Of a stretch of 64,000 nt of DNA, positions 25,947 to 34,613 are shown in pieces. Origin of the DNA: Cytobacillus oceanisediminis (GTDB lineage: Bacteria > Bacillota > Bacilli > Bacillales > Cytobacillaceae); assembly GCF_007830235.1 (NCBI RefSeq), contig NZ_VLKI01000004.1:1-64000 (forward strand), written 5' to 3'. A program made the translations under genes and the position numbers. The notes below the pieces were generated by a model. It did no database searches and was not told where the DNA came from. It saw only the letters and a list, made by a program, of their open reading frames with translations. The stretch's first letter is position 1. Every line of letters starts with the position of its first letter.

Positions 25947-26717
25947 ATGGAGACATCTAATAGAAGAACGCAGGGGCTGATAACCTTGGAATTATTCCAG
26001 CTATCGAGAAAAAGCATGGCTGATTTTCTCTTCTCCCTAAAAGGGGAAGGGACTTATTCGCCCAAAGAAATCCTTCAGAATGCGTGGGCCGCCGCCCATG
26101 AAAAAAGCGGAAAATCAATTGAGGCTTTTTTAGACACAAAAATGCCAGCTATTTTTGAAAAATTGCTAAGAGCTGATTTGCAGAAAATCGGTTTTTCGAT
26201 AAATGAAATCGTTGCACTGGGAAACCAAATTGAATTTACGAATTTATCTTCGACTGCCGTGCAAAACTGGGTGAAACGAGATGTGAAGGAGCTGATTGGA
26301 AGTCCTCAGCTTGGCAAAAAGTATTCTGTCGACCAGGCGGCGATGCTTTTTATCGTGGAGGATCTTAAAGCGACTCTGGATTTCGACTCCATCCGAAAAA
26401 TTCTTGCTCTCTTATTCAATGATCTTGATGACCGCACAGATGATGTGATTGAACCGATACCATTTTATTCTGCCTATGCAGCTATTTTTGAAAAAGCCCA
26501 TCATCAAAATATTGTAGGGGAAAGCATGCACGAGCAGATTGAACAATGCATTAAAAAAGAAGCCTTGAGGACGCTGGAGAATTTTCAGGATCTAACCGAC
26601 CAGCAAAAGGACATTGTTTCCAATATCCTCGTCACAGCATCCTTAACTGTCCTATCGGCGTACTATAAGTCACTTACAAAAAAATACGTAACTGCAACCC
26701 TGTTTTTAAATGGGTAA
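25947..26717 (+). CDS. DUF1836-domain protein
   Basis: 256 residues as called from ATG 25947, which has a weak ribosome binding site. TTG 25986 (giving MELFQLSRKSMADFLF) has CAGGGG upstream and fits the family start better. The block TNLSSTAVQNWVKRDVKELI with QAAMLFIVEDLKATLDFDSI is the DUF1836 core, a MerR-like helix-turn-helix fold. DNA binding is plausible but unproven. Two terminators in tandem follow, so it is monocistronic. Confidence 0.8.
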   Translation: METSNRRTQGLITLELFQLSRKSMADFLFSLKGEGTYSPKEILQNAWAAAHEKSGKSIEAFLDTKMPAIFEKLLRADLQKIGFSINEIVALGNQIEFTNLSSTAVQNWVKRDVKELIGSPQLGKKYSVDQAAMLFIVEDLKATLDFDSIRKILALLFNDLDDRTDDVIEPIPFYSAYAAIFEKAHHQNIVGESMHEQIEQCIKKEALRTLENFQDLTDQQKDIVSNILVTASLTVLSAYYKSLTKKYVTATLFLNG

Positions 26718-26724
26718 CCGAACG

Positions 26725-26755
26725 CATCGCCAGTTTTACAGCTGGCGATGTTTTT
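26725..26755 (+). terminator. Terminator 1 after the DUF1836 gene
   Basis: CATCGCCAG TTTTACAG CTGGCGATG followed by TTTTT. Confidence 0.9.
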
Positions 26756-26780
26756 GCCTATCAGGAGTTGCCTATCACTC

Positions 26781-26810
26781 AGACGCAATCACTGCAGGTT
26801 GCGTCTTTTT
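26781..26810 (+). terminator. Terminator 2 after the DUF1836 gene
   Basis: AGACGCAA TCACTGCAGG TTGCGTCT followed by TTTT, 25 bp after the first terminator. Confidence 0.85.
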
Positions 26811-26925
26811 GATATGGTACCAGGTACCACCCGAATTTTGTCGAAATTGAATATTTTGAATTTTTTTTCTGATATAGCTAATATGTTTATAGTGGTAAAA
26901 AATTGTTAAAAGGAGGCAATTGATT

Positions 26926-28152
26926 TTGGAACATACCCTGATTAAAGCAGATGATTATGTGACGTTGTGGGGGATTATTGTGGTGTGGGCTTCAGCGAGC
27001 ATTTATTTGGAGCAGCGCTACAGCTGGGCCTCAAAAATTTCAGGTGCAATTGTTGCGCTGATTGGTGCGATCATACTATCGAATACCGGCATTATTCCTA
27101 CAGCCTCGCCTGTTTATGATGCAGTTTGGACCTTTATTATCCCGCTTGCCATTCCCTTGCTGCTTTTTCATGTGAATTTTAAAAAGATTTGGCAGGAAAG
27201 TGGCCGCTTGCTGATTATTTTTCTGATCAGCTCCATCGGTACCGTTGCAGGTGTGATCATCAGTTTCTTTTTACTGAAGGATCATATCCCGATGCTCGAT
27301 AAAATTGGCGCCATGCTCAGCGCGTCCTATATTGGCGGGGGAGTGAACTTTGCGGCCATGGCGGCGAAGTTTGAAACACCGGGGGAAATGGTATCTTCAG
27401 CGGTTGTCGCTGACAATTTAATGATGGCCATATATTTCGTCGTCCTGATGATGATTCCGGCCATGAGCTTTTTCAGAAGCCGTTTTAAAGCTCCGCATGT
27501 TGAAAAAGTGGAAAGAGGCAGTGTAGGAGAAGAGGGCAAGACGCTTGCTGAAAGCTTTTGGAAGCGGAAGGATATTTCGTTGATGGATATGGCAATGTCG
27601 GTTGGAACGGCCTTTCTGCTCGTTATTGTTTCTTTTAAAATAGCAGAATTCCTGGATGGATTCATTCCTTCTGGCGATGAAACTTCATTCTTTTTGAATC
27701 TGCTTAATGGGCTATTCGGCGACAAGTATTTAATGCTGACGACTTTGACATTCCTATTTCTGGCGTTGTTTCCGAAGTACTTTGAATCGATTAACGGAAG
27801 CCAGGAAATCGGAACTTTCCTGATCTACTTGTTCTTTGTCGTCATCGGCATTCCGGCATCCATTCCACTCATTATTCAAAATGCCCCACTGCTGCTGGTG
27901 TTCGTTTTCATTATCATCGTGGTAAATATGGCGGTATCATTAACAGCCGGGAAACTATTAAAATATGATCTTGAAGAAATTCTCCTGGCCAGCAATGCGA
28001 ACGTCGGAGGCCCGACAACTGCTGCAGCCATGGCGATAGCAAAAGGCTGGAAGGATCTGATTGGACCGATTCTGGTCGTCGGAACGCTCGGATACATTAT
28101 CGGCAACTATGTTGGCACCACGCTTGGACTGTGGTTTTCCGGTTTTATGTAA
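26926..28152 (+). CDS. DUF819-family (YjcL-like) membrane protein
   Basis: 408 residues with about ten hydrophobic segments. I chose TTG 26926 because AAAGGAGG ends nine bases upstream; TTG 26920 is too close. The family pattern is clear: SKISGAIVALIGAIILSNTG, LLLFHVNFKKIWQESGR, ASYIGGGVNFAAMA, and near the end ANVGGPTTAAAMAIAKGW. The two glycine-rich inverted repeats resemble glutamate/CPA-type carriers. The transported substrate is not known. Confidence 0.85.
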   Translation: MEHTLIKADDYVTLWGIIVVWASASIYLEQRYSWASKISGAIVALIGAIILSNTGIIPTASPVYDAVWTFIIPLAIPLLLFHVNFKKIWQESGRLLIIFLISSIGTVAGVIISFFLLKDHIPMLDKIGAMLSASYIGGGVNFAAMAAKFETPGEMVSSAVVADNLMMAIYFVVLMMIPAMSFFRSRFKAPHVEKVERGSVGEEGKTLAESFWKRKDISLMDMAMSVGTAFLLVIVSFKIAEFLDGFIPSGDETSFFLNLLNGLFGDKYLMLTTLTFLFLALFPKYFESINGSQEIGTFLIYLFFVVIGIPASIPLIIQNAPLLLVFVFIIIVVNMAVSLTAGKLLKYDLEEILLASNANVGGPTTAAAMAIAKGWKDLIGPILVVGTLGYIIGNYVGTTLGLWFSGFM

Positions 28153-28165
28153 AAATAGTATCCAT

Positions 28166-28191
28166 CCCGCAATCTTTATTGCGGGTTTTTC
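28166..28191 (+). terminator. Terminator of the DUF819 gene
   Basis: CCCGCAAT CTTT ATTGCGGG followed by TTTTT. Confidence 0.9.
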
Positions 28192-28311
28192 CTATTCCGG
28201 AAAAAAGCTATACGTATAAAAAATCACGATTAAAATGCCGCCTATTAATAAGAAGGCAGATAGAAAAGTCTTTGCGCTGTCTAATTATTGAACCCCGCAA
28301 AACTGTTAAAA

Positions 28312-28445
28312 TTTATATCGGCCAATTATCCAACTTTTTCGGTCACTTTTTGGATATTTCGGTCAGATTTTCATTTTATCGGTCACTTTTAAAATATATA
28401 GGTCAGATTTCCAATATATCGGTCAGTTGTTGATATACTGGTCTT
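28312..28445. repeat. CGGTCA array with 20-bp period
   Basis: Units begin at 28319 (CGGCCA), 28340, 28360, 28380, 28400 (AGGTCA), 28420 and about 28439 (TGGTCT), so the steps are 21, 20, 20, 20, 20 and 19 bp. Spacers are A/T-rich. The array lies between two co-directional transporter genes. It is the same motif as at 3591 and 19817. Confidence 0.85.
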
Positions 28446-28599
28446 CTGGCCACATGCAGATTAAGTTCCGCTCTATTAAATGAACTTCCAATTTTCTTCA
28501 AGTGAAATCCAAAGAAATTTATCAGGATTTATATTATAATAATAGCTAGTTTATTTTTTAGAGAGACGAAACTTTTGATTGGAAAGCGGTGTTGACAGC

Positions 28600-29910
28600 A
28601 TGAATAAGCGGTTTGGTACCGTTACGATTTTTTCTTCCGTACAATGGCTTTTCTTTATATTTGCGAATACAGTGATGATCCCCATTTCAGTAGGGACGGT
28701 CTTCCAGCTGCCCAGTGAAACGATTGCGATGATGCTAAGAGCCTCGCTTGTATTTACGGGGCTTGCATCAATTTTCCAGGGGTGGACAGGGCATCGCTAT
28801 CCGTTGATGGAGGGCCATTCTGGCTTGCTTTGGGGAGTCATTTTAAATTTGGGATTATCGGCATCCTCCCTGGGAATGAGCTATTCCGAAATAGGCGGAG
28901 GAATCGCGACAGGGGTACTCTTGGCTTCAACAGTAACTTTAATTCTTGCAGCTTTTAATGGAATGTCGCTATTAAAATCGATCTTTAACCCGATGGTGAT
29001 GTCAGTTTATCTGTTTCTATTAACCTTTCAGCTGATTTTTATCTTTTTCAAAGGCATGATGAAAGTCAGTGAGCAGGGCACGATTGATGTTCCCATTACT
29101 TTATATTCTTTTGCACTCGTCATTTTTGTTAGTCTATTAAAATTAAAAGGGAATGGCATCATCAGCAATTTTTCCATTTTAATAGGGCTGCTGGCCGGAT
29201 GGATTGGCTATGATTTGTTATTCATGAGTGAGGGGCAGCAAGGGACGGCGTCGGCCGGGGAAGTGAGCTTTACGCTGTTTCCATTGGGACAGCCTAACCT
29301 CGAAATCGGAATTATCGCCGTCACTTTCTTTGCTGGATTGATGAACCTGAGCAACACAGTCGCTTCGATTAGCTCGGGAGATACGCTATTTAAAAAAGAA
29401 TCTGGTAAGAGGGAGTACCGGGGTTCGATTTTTTTTACAGCCGTCTTCACAGTGATCGGCAGCGGATTTGGCCTGGTGCCATATACGCCATTCACTTCAT
29501 CAATTGGATTTTTGCAGAGCACACGAATTTTAATGAAAACGCCATTTTTCCTTGGGGGTGCACTGCTGGCCGTGATTGGCCTGATCCCGCCGCTAGGATC
29601 ATGGCTTGCCGGCATGCCGGTCACTGTCGGAAACGCTGTGCTGTTTGTTGCTTATTTGCAGCTTTTCGGAACGGCTTTTAATAGCTTAAACGGAAAAACC
29701 TTTAATTCGGATACGATTTTCCGTCTGGCAGCGCCGGTGCTCATCGGCATTAGCTTAATGAACACACCGCCTGCCTTGTTCGCTGATTTGCCAGTCCTGA
29801 TCCAGCCATTTATATCAAATGGGCTCATCATGGGCGTGCTCCTCTCCATTCTCATGGAAAAGATGGTGAACTGGTCAGCATTTGAACAATTCGAATTGAA
29901 AAATAACTGA
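28600..29910 (+). CDS. NCS2-family purine/pyrimidine permease
   Basis: 436 residues from ATG 28600 (GGAAAGCGG upstream; TTG 28579 is less likely). About 12 membrane segments. PLMEGHSGLLWGVILNLG and FAGLMNLSNTVASISSGDTL resemble the conserved helices of uracil/xanthine permeases, although the usual QxH motif is not obvious. It imports nucleobases by H+ symport in the family. The precise base is unknown. A terminator follows at once. Confidence 0.75.
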   Translation: MNKRFGTVTIFSSVQWLFFIFANTVMIPISVGTVFQLPSETIAMMLRASLVFTGLASIFQGWTGHRYPLMEGHSGLLWGVILNLGLSASSLGMSYSEIGGGIATGVLLASTVTLILAAFNGMSLLKSIFNPMVMSVYLFLLTFQLIFIFFKGMMKVSEQGTIDVPITLYSFALVIFVSLLKLKGNGIISNFSILIGLLAGWIGYDLLFMSEGQQGTASAGEVSFTLFPLGQPNLEIGIIAVTFFAGLMNLSNTVASISSGDTLFKKESGKREYRGSIFFTAVFTVIGSGFGLVPYTPFTSSIGFLQSTRILMKTPFFLGGALLAVIGLIPPLGSWLAGMPVTVGNAVLFVAYLQLFGTAFNSLNGKTFNSDTIFRLAAPVLIGISLMNTPPALFADLPVLIQPFISNGLIMGVLLSILMEKMVNWSAFEQFELKNN

Positions 29911-29913
29911 AAA

Positions 29914-29940
29914 AGGCCCCCTGGGTAGGGGGTTTTTTTT
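29914..29940 (+). terminator. Terminator of the NCS2 permease gene
   Basis: CCCCCT GGGT AGGGGG followed by eight T residues. Confidence 0.85.
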
Positions 29941-30811
29941 AATAGATAGACATTGCATCAGCAGGCAGATTTCGAACATGCTTCAAAAATGCTGTCACCC
30001 GTTTATCGTCTTCATAAGGGTAATCATAGCCCAGCTGTCCAGCGACCATGACAGCCGTTTTTCTGAAAAGATCGCACATAGTGAAGAGTGCTTCCCAAAT
30101 GTTTTCAAAATCGGCATCAGAATAGGTTGATCTAAATTGCTCCCACTCTTCCTCTGTCAGATAATTTCGCATATCTTTTCCGAACTTGCCAGCGCTTTTT
30201 GTAAAACCGGTCTCGATGCCAATCTTCCATTCCATCATCTTAATCATTACATTGCGGTTGATTTGCTCATGCATAAACATGGCATATGTAAGCTCCTGAC
30301 GCCAAAGCCCCTTGCTGATGTTCAGGCCGATCCACCAAAACTCGTTGCAGAGATCGGCAAACTCCTTAGCAGTCGGCTTTCTAATCCAATAATCCCGATC
30401 GCTCGAAGGAGGAAGGGAGCCAACAAGGCCATCCTTATCAAGAAGCAGGACAGTCAAGCTGTCGCGTTGCAGGAGTTCATCCATTTTTCCAACAGAAATC
30501 AAGGTCAAATCAATACGATTCCCGTCCATAAACTGCATAAGGTAAGGAAAACGGCCGCTGCCATCAGCCGGAGGCAGCACCTTCTCCTCAGGCAGCTGCA
30601 TCATAATCCGTTCGCCAAACACATCCACCCAGCTATGATCACGGGTAAAAGATTCGATTTTCCTCACAAGGTACACGATATCGTAATCTTGAAAGATATC
30701 TTTTTTCACATTCGGATTCGTGCGCGAACCATTCATGATAACCGCTCGTATCCGATCATCTTGCTTGGCTGTTAATAAAATTAATTCCATCATTTCGGTT
30801 TCGGATCTCAT
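29939..30811 (-). CDS. Aminoglycoside 6-adenylyltransferase (AadK-like)
   Basis: 290 residues from ATG 30811 (ATGGAGG upstream; the frame extends to 30877). It matches the ANT(6) nucleotidyltransferase family, which adenylylates streptomycin; Bacillus subtilis AadK is of similar length. The catalytic pattern is seen near residue 25: VIMNGSRTNPNVKKD, then FQDYDIVYLV with the metal-binding aspartates. ELTYAMFMHEQINRNVMIKM is also typical. Chromosomal intrinsic resistance or a metabolic role is likely; activity is not proven by sequence. Confidence 0.85.
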   Translation of the reverse strand: MRSETEMMELILLTAKQDDRIRAVIMNGSRTNPNVKKDIFQDYDIVYLVRKIESFTRDHSWVDVFGERIMMQLPEEKVLPPADGSGRFPYLMQFMDGNRIDLTLISVGKMDELLQRDSLTVLLLDKDGLVGSLPPSSDRDYWIRKPTAKEFADLCNEFWWIGLNISKGLWRQELTYAMFMHEQINRNVMIKMMEWKIGIETGFTKSAGKFGKDMRNYLTEEEWEQFRSTYSDADFENIWEALFTMCDLFRKTAVMVAGQLGYDYPYEDDKRVTAFLKHVRNLPADAMSIY

Positions 30812-30919
30812 ATGGCCTCCATGCCTCTTTTTGTCTTTCTTACTAATATACTTCGCCAATTGGGTATACCCTTCCAATTAAAAAAATTAAATGTTTTAAG
30901 AGAAGGATAGGGTAACATA

Positions 30920-31127
30920 AAGTGAACATAAAGCCGAAAATTTCCCAATAGAGAGAAAGAAGAAGGTCGCCATGAAGCGTTCAGGAAGCCGAAAGTCACC
31001 TCAGAGAGAGAAGAAAGGTCGCCATGAAGCGTGCATAAAGCCGAAAATCACCTCAAAGATAGAAGAAAGGTCGCCATGAAGCGTTCATGAAGCCGAAAAT
31101 CACCTAGAGATAGAAGAAAGGTCCCCC
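30920..31127. repeat. 52-bp tandem repeat, about four units
   Basis: AGCCGAAA lies at 30932, 30987, 31039 and 31091, so the steps are 55, 52 and 52 bp. Each unit also contains AGAAGAAAGGTCGCCATGAA. No frame is open through the array. It lies between the divergent aadK-like gene and the gene at 31363. It shares its 52-bp step, but no obvious sequence, with the array at 41571. Confidence 0.9.
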
Positions 31128-31169
31128 TAAGCCCAGACCATTGCATTAAAGGAATTGCAGTAAAAAAAG

Positions 31170-31228
31170 TGCCTGCACCGCAAAGGAACATATATTTGAT
31201 CCAGAAGCGGCTGCAGGCATTTTTTTGA
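31170..31228. terminator. Hairpin with T run, probable terminator
   Basis: TGCCTGCACCGC and GCGGCTGCAGGCA pair with one bulge, followed by seven T residues on the plus strand. No plus-strand gene precedes it closely, so it may end a small or lost transcript. Confidence 0.65.
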
Positions 31229-31362
31229 CCTGATATATAGTTGGCCTAAGCCTGTTAAACGGGGAAATTTAAATTTATCCGCGAAACTCCTACCCAATCT
31301 TCTAAAAGGACACAAACGAATGTTCTTTAGGACACGCATAACACCGCCTCTTCCAAAATAAG

Positions 31363-31788
31363 ATGAAGTATCATCTGAGAAAAGAGGCGATCGATTTGGT
31401 AAACAGCGAGAGCATCCTTACAAAAGATATGCTGGTCCGTTTTGTTGAGTTGAACCGCAGGAAAAAGGATTTGGAAACCGAGCTGGAAAAACTAAAAGAT
31501 CTGTTCCACCAGTATTTCGATACGGCAGTCGGACAGAATGAGAAAGGTGAAGTCACGATCGATAATTACAAACTGCAACGGCAGATTCGAAAATTGGAGA
31601 AATTTGATCAGGAAACGACTGTTCAAAAGCTGGAAAAACTGAACTTCCTGGACCTTATTCAAAAAAGGCCAGATGAAGGAAAAATTAAATCTGCATTGGA
31701 CCTTGGATTGATTAAGGAGCAGGATCTGGAAGGATGCAGGATGATAAAAACAACGGGAGCTCTCCTAGTGAAGCAGCTGGACAGGTGA
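31363..31788 (+). CDS. Coiled-coil-like protein, unrecognised
   Basis: 141 residues, strongly charged and helical, with no membrane segment. Residues 28-55 and 70-95 look like coiled coil (RRKKDLETELEKLKDLFHQY; QRQIRKLEKFDQETTVQKLE). ATG 31363 has no clear ribosome binding site. TTG and GTG alternatives exist downstream, so the start is uncertain. I recognise no family. It is followed by the MerR regulator, which has its own promoter. Confidence 0.6.
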   Translation: MKYHLRKEAIDLVNSESILTKDMLVRFVELNRRKKDLETELEKLKDLFHQYFDTAVGQNEKGEVTIDNYKLQRQIRKLEKFDQETTVQKLEKLNFLDLIQKRPDEGKIKSALDLGLIKEQDLEGCRMIKTTGALLVKQLDR

Positions 31789-31824
31789 ATGGGCCCCAAG
31801 AGGCAAATTTTTTATAAAAACCAT

Positions 31825-31855
31825 TTGACCTTCACGCTGCGTAAAGGTGTATCGT
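31825..31855 (+). promoter_or_regulatory. MerR-type promoter with 19-bp spacer and dyad
   Basis: TTGACC (31825-31830) and TATCGT (31850-31855) are 19 bp apart. The dyad ACCTTCACGC / GCGTAAAGGT (31828-31848) fills the spacer. This is the distorted promoter that MerR-family activators bind and realign, so the downstream gene is likely autoregulated. Confidence 0.85.
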
Positions 31856-31903
31856 AATAAGCAGAAAGTACTTTCTATATTTTCGAAAGGAGGATATTTC
31901 CGT

Positions 31904-32674
31904 ATGGAGTACACAGTGCAAAAGCTTGCTCAGCTGGCGGGGGTGAGTACAAGGACTCTAAGGTATTATGATGAAATTGAGATTCTTAAGCCGGCAAGAA
32001 CCAATTCGTCGGGATACCGGATTTATGGCCAGCGGGAGGTTGACAGGCTGCAGCAGATCCTTTTTTACCGAGAGCTTGGCGTTAGCTTGGATCAGATTAA
32101 AGAGCTCATTTCAGCACCAGCTTTTGATGCTGCGGATGCACTGAAGGAGCATCGCGAGAAACTCCTTGAGAAAAGAATACAGCTGGATTTGCTTATTGCG
32201 AATGTAGAAAAAACCATTGCGTCAGTAGAAGGGAGAACGACCATGTCAGACAAGGAAAAGTTTGAAGGATTCAAAAAGAAGATGATTGATGATAATGAGA
32301 AAAAGTACGGGAAAGAAATCCGTGAAAAATACGGGGATGAGACTGTAGAAAAGGCAAATGCCAAGGTTATGAATATGACCCAGGAGGAGCATGAGGCTGT
32401 TACCCAGTTGGCTGAGAAAGTGAATAGCACTTTAGCTGAAGCGATTCAATCAGGCAATCCGGCAGGTGAACTTGCGCAAGAAGCAGCCGATCTTCATAAA
32501 CAATGGATCACGTTTTATTGGAGTGAATATAGCAAAGAGGCCCATGCAGGCCTTGCGGAAATGTATGTGGCAGACGAAAGATTTAAAGCCTATTATGATA
32601 AAATTCATCCAAATGCCGCAGAGTTTTTAAGGGAAGCGATTTTGATTTATGCAGGACTAAAAGGTGAATACTAA
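31904..32674 (+). CDS. MerR-family activator with TipAS domain (Mta/TipA-like)
   Basis: 256 residues from ATG 31904, which follows AAAGGAGGA. The N-terminal winged helix-turn-helix reads QLAGVSTRTLRYYDEIEILK with SSGYRIYG. A dimerisation helix (about 80-115) leads to a TipAS antibiotic-recognition domain (about 130-256, including WITFYWSEYSKEAHAGLAEM). The family senses multiple drugs and activates its own gene and efflux genes. The promoter architecture supports autoactivation. The upstream 19 codons of the open frame lie in the leader and are not used. Confidence 0.92.
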   Translation: MEYTVQKLAQLAGVSTRTLRYYDEIEILKPARTNSSGYRIYGQREVDRLQQILFYRELGVSLDQIKELISAPAFDAADALKEHREKLLEKRIQLDLLIANVEKTIASVEGRTTMSDKEKFEGFKKKMIDDNEKKYGKEIREKYGDETVEKANAKVMNMTQEEHEAVTQLAEKVNSTLAEAIQSGNPAGELAQEAADLHKQWITFYWSEYSKEAHAGLAEMYVADERFKAYYDKIHPNAAEFLREAILIYAGLKGEY

Positions 32675-32681
32675 GAGGAGA

Positions 32682-32710
32682 GCGGTTGGCTTAGGCCAGC
32701 CGCTTTTTTG
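32682..32710 (+). terminator. Terminator of the MerR-type gene
   Basis: GCGGTTGGC TTAG GCCAGCCGC followed by six T residues. Confidence 0.92.
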
Positions 32711-32808
32711 TATACATATATTATTAAATACATCGGTTTACTGTATGTAACTTCTTGCGTGGGGAAAGATGAATAGAATGTACAAGAACTCGCACAGCAG
32801 GTGATGCT

Positions 32809-33375
32809 ATGAGTAAATTTCCTTCATACGAAGAGGTGCAAAAAGTTAGGGAAAAGTTAAGGGATGTTTCTTTTGAACATTGGGTGCAGGACGATTTGTT
32901 TAGCTTTAACTGGTGGCTGTTAATGGCTGCCACCATTCTTCCTTTTTTTATTTGGTGGAGGCTGGTGGAAAAGGAGCGTTTTTTTGAAATCCTTGCTTTC
33001 GGTTTAATGTGTGGGGTCTTTGCGTGTTTTCTGGATGTATTGGGTGTTGATCTTTTGCTATGGGGATACCCTGATAAATTGTTTCATTTTATCCTGCCAT
33101 TAATGCCTGCAGATTTTGTGGTCATCCCGGTTTCAGGGATGCTGATTTATCAATATTTCCGCACATGGAAAAGCTTTAGCGCAGCATCGGTCATTCTAGC
33201 CGCCATTTTTGCCTATATCATTGAACCTTTATTTAGCCTTTTGAATATATTCGAACTGATTCATTGGAAGCATACTTATTCGTTTATTGGCTTTATTCTC
33301 TTGTTTTTGGCTGTTTGTTTCGTGGTTTTGGGATTAAAGAAGATCAGCGCAGAAAAGAGCGGTGAAAACCTTTGA
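32809..33375 (+). CDS. CBO0543-family membrane protein
   Basis: 188 residues with five or so membrane segments. FSFNWWLLMAATILPFFIWW at about residue 32 and the pattern VLGVDLLLWGYPDKLFHFIL are typical of the CBO0543 family of small Firmicutes membrane proteins of unknown function. CAGGTGATGCT precedes ATG 32809. A possible short gene overlaps its 3' end. Confidence 0.8.
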   Translation: MSKFPSYEEVQKVREKLRDVSFEHWVQDDLFSFNWWLLMAATILPFFIWWRLVEKERFFEILAFGLMCGVFACFLDVLGVDLLLWGYPDKLFHFILPLMPADFVVIPVSGMLIYQYFRTWKSFSAASVILAAIFAYIIEPLFSLLNIFELIHWKHTYSFIGFILLFLAVCFVVLGLKKISAEKSGENL

Positions 33376-33484
33376 GGATGAGGGCTTTTCCTTATTTCAT
33401 TATCATGCCCGGCCTTGGGACATGTTGGACAGGAATCCAAAAAAATCATCCATCCGCCAGATGATCCAAGATGCATGGAGATAG
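33362..33484 (+). CDS. Possible 40-residue protein overlapping the CBO0543 gene end
   Basis: GTG 33362 opens a frame, MKTFEDEGFSLFHYHARPWD followed by MLDRNPKKSSIRQMI, that ends in TAG at 33482-33484. It overlaps the preceding gene by 14 bp. The composition (Trp, His, Asp-rich, no rare residues) looks coding, but the ribosome binding site (AGAGCG) is weak and I recognise no family. Confidence 0.35.
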   Translation: MKTFEDEGFSLFHYHARPWDMLDRNPKKSSIRQMIQDAWR

Positions 33485-33521
33485 CCCAGGTCTCACCTTG
33501 ACGGATATAAATGATAAAAAT

Positions 33522-34382
33522 TCATAGGCGAATTTGCTTCAAATATAGTAATAGTTTCTCCTTCAGGTCAGGTCTTTGCAAAGCAAAGTCAATAGAGGCT
33601 TTTAAAAACCCAAATTTATCGCCAACATCATAACGATTGCCCTGGATTAAATAAGAATACATTCTCTCGTGGCCGAGTAATAAATGAAGCGCATCTGTCA
33701 GCTGTAATTCTCCCTTGCTGTCAGGCTTGCCGTTTTCAAGCATTTCAAAAATAGATGGAGTTAAAATATATCGGCCAATAATGGCATGGGTTGAGGGAGC
33801 GGTATCGATTGGGGGTTTTTCAACAAGGCTGTCAACTTTATATAATGCGTCCCGCTGCTCTGAGTAACCGACTATCCCATATTTACTTACTTCAGAAATG
33901 GGAACCTCACTGCATCCAAGGATACTCGTACCCATTTTGTTATATTGCTCGATCATCTGCAGCAATGCTGGCTTTTTGCCGTCAATGATGTCATCACCGA
34001 GAAGGACAGCGAAGGGCTGATGGCCAATAAATTTTTTGGCGCATAAAATGGCGTGGCCCAACCCAAGAGGATCCTTTTGCCTGACATAATGAATATCTGC
34101 CAGATTGGAAATTTCGCGAACTTCCTCAAGAATTTCCAGCTTTCCGTTCTTCTTCAGCAATAATTCCATTTCAACTGATTTATCGAAATGATCTTCAATG
34201 GCCCTTTTATTCCTGCCGGTTATGATGATGATATCTTCAATCCCCGAAGCGATTGCTTCTTCAACAATATATTGGATGGCCGGCTTGTCGACGATAGGGA
34301 GCATTTCCTTTGGCTGAGCCTTTGTGGCCGGCAGAAAACGCGTTCCGAGGCCTGCAGCAGGAATTACCGCTTTTTTAATCAT
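33522..34382 (-). CDS. galU: UTP--glucose-1-phosphate uridylyltransferase
   Basis: 286 residues from ATG 34382 (GGGAGGGG upstream; the frame extends to 34430). The nucleotidyltransferase signature AAGLGTRFLPATKAQPKEML near the N-terminus and VLLGDDIID identify GalU/GtaB, which makes UDP-glucose for wall glycans and exopolysaccharide. Length is near the family norm. It is divergent from the glycan-related cluster 34614-37733, which fits a surface polysaccharide role. Confidence 0.93.
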   Translation of the reverse strand: MIKKAVIPAAGLGTRFLPATKAQPKEMLPIVDKPAIQYIVEEAIASGIEDIIIITGRNKRAIEDHFDKSVEMELLLKKNGKLEILEEVREISNLADIHYVRQKDPLGLGHAILCAKKFIGHQPFAVLLGDDIIDGKKPALLQMIEQYNKMGTSILGCSEVPISEVSKYGIVGYSEQRDALYKVDSLVEKPPIDTAPSTHAIIGRYILTPSIFEMLENGKPDSKGELQLTDALHLLLGHERMYSYLIQGNRYDVGDKFGFLKASIDFALQRPDLKEKLLLYLKQIRL

Positions 34383-34613
34383 ATAACCCCTCCCATTTTT
34401 CCACAGTCTTCCCCCAGCATGAACCGCCATTTAGTTATAGGCTATCTATGGGTTACTGTAATACATCAGCTTGCAGGCAGCTTCACTTTATTTTTATGAT
34501 GCCGGCAGGTTGTATTATCCCCTTTATTGGGTTGAATATGGATGTTCCGGAATATTTTGCACCAGTTCGTGAACCCTAACCTATAAATAATCTTGAACCT
34601 AGAGGTGTAAAGG

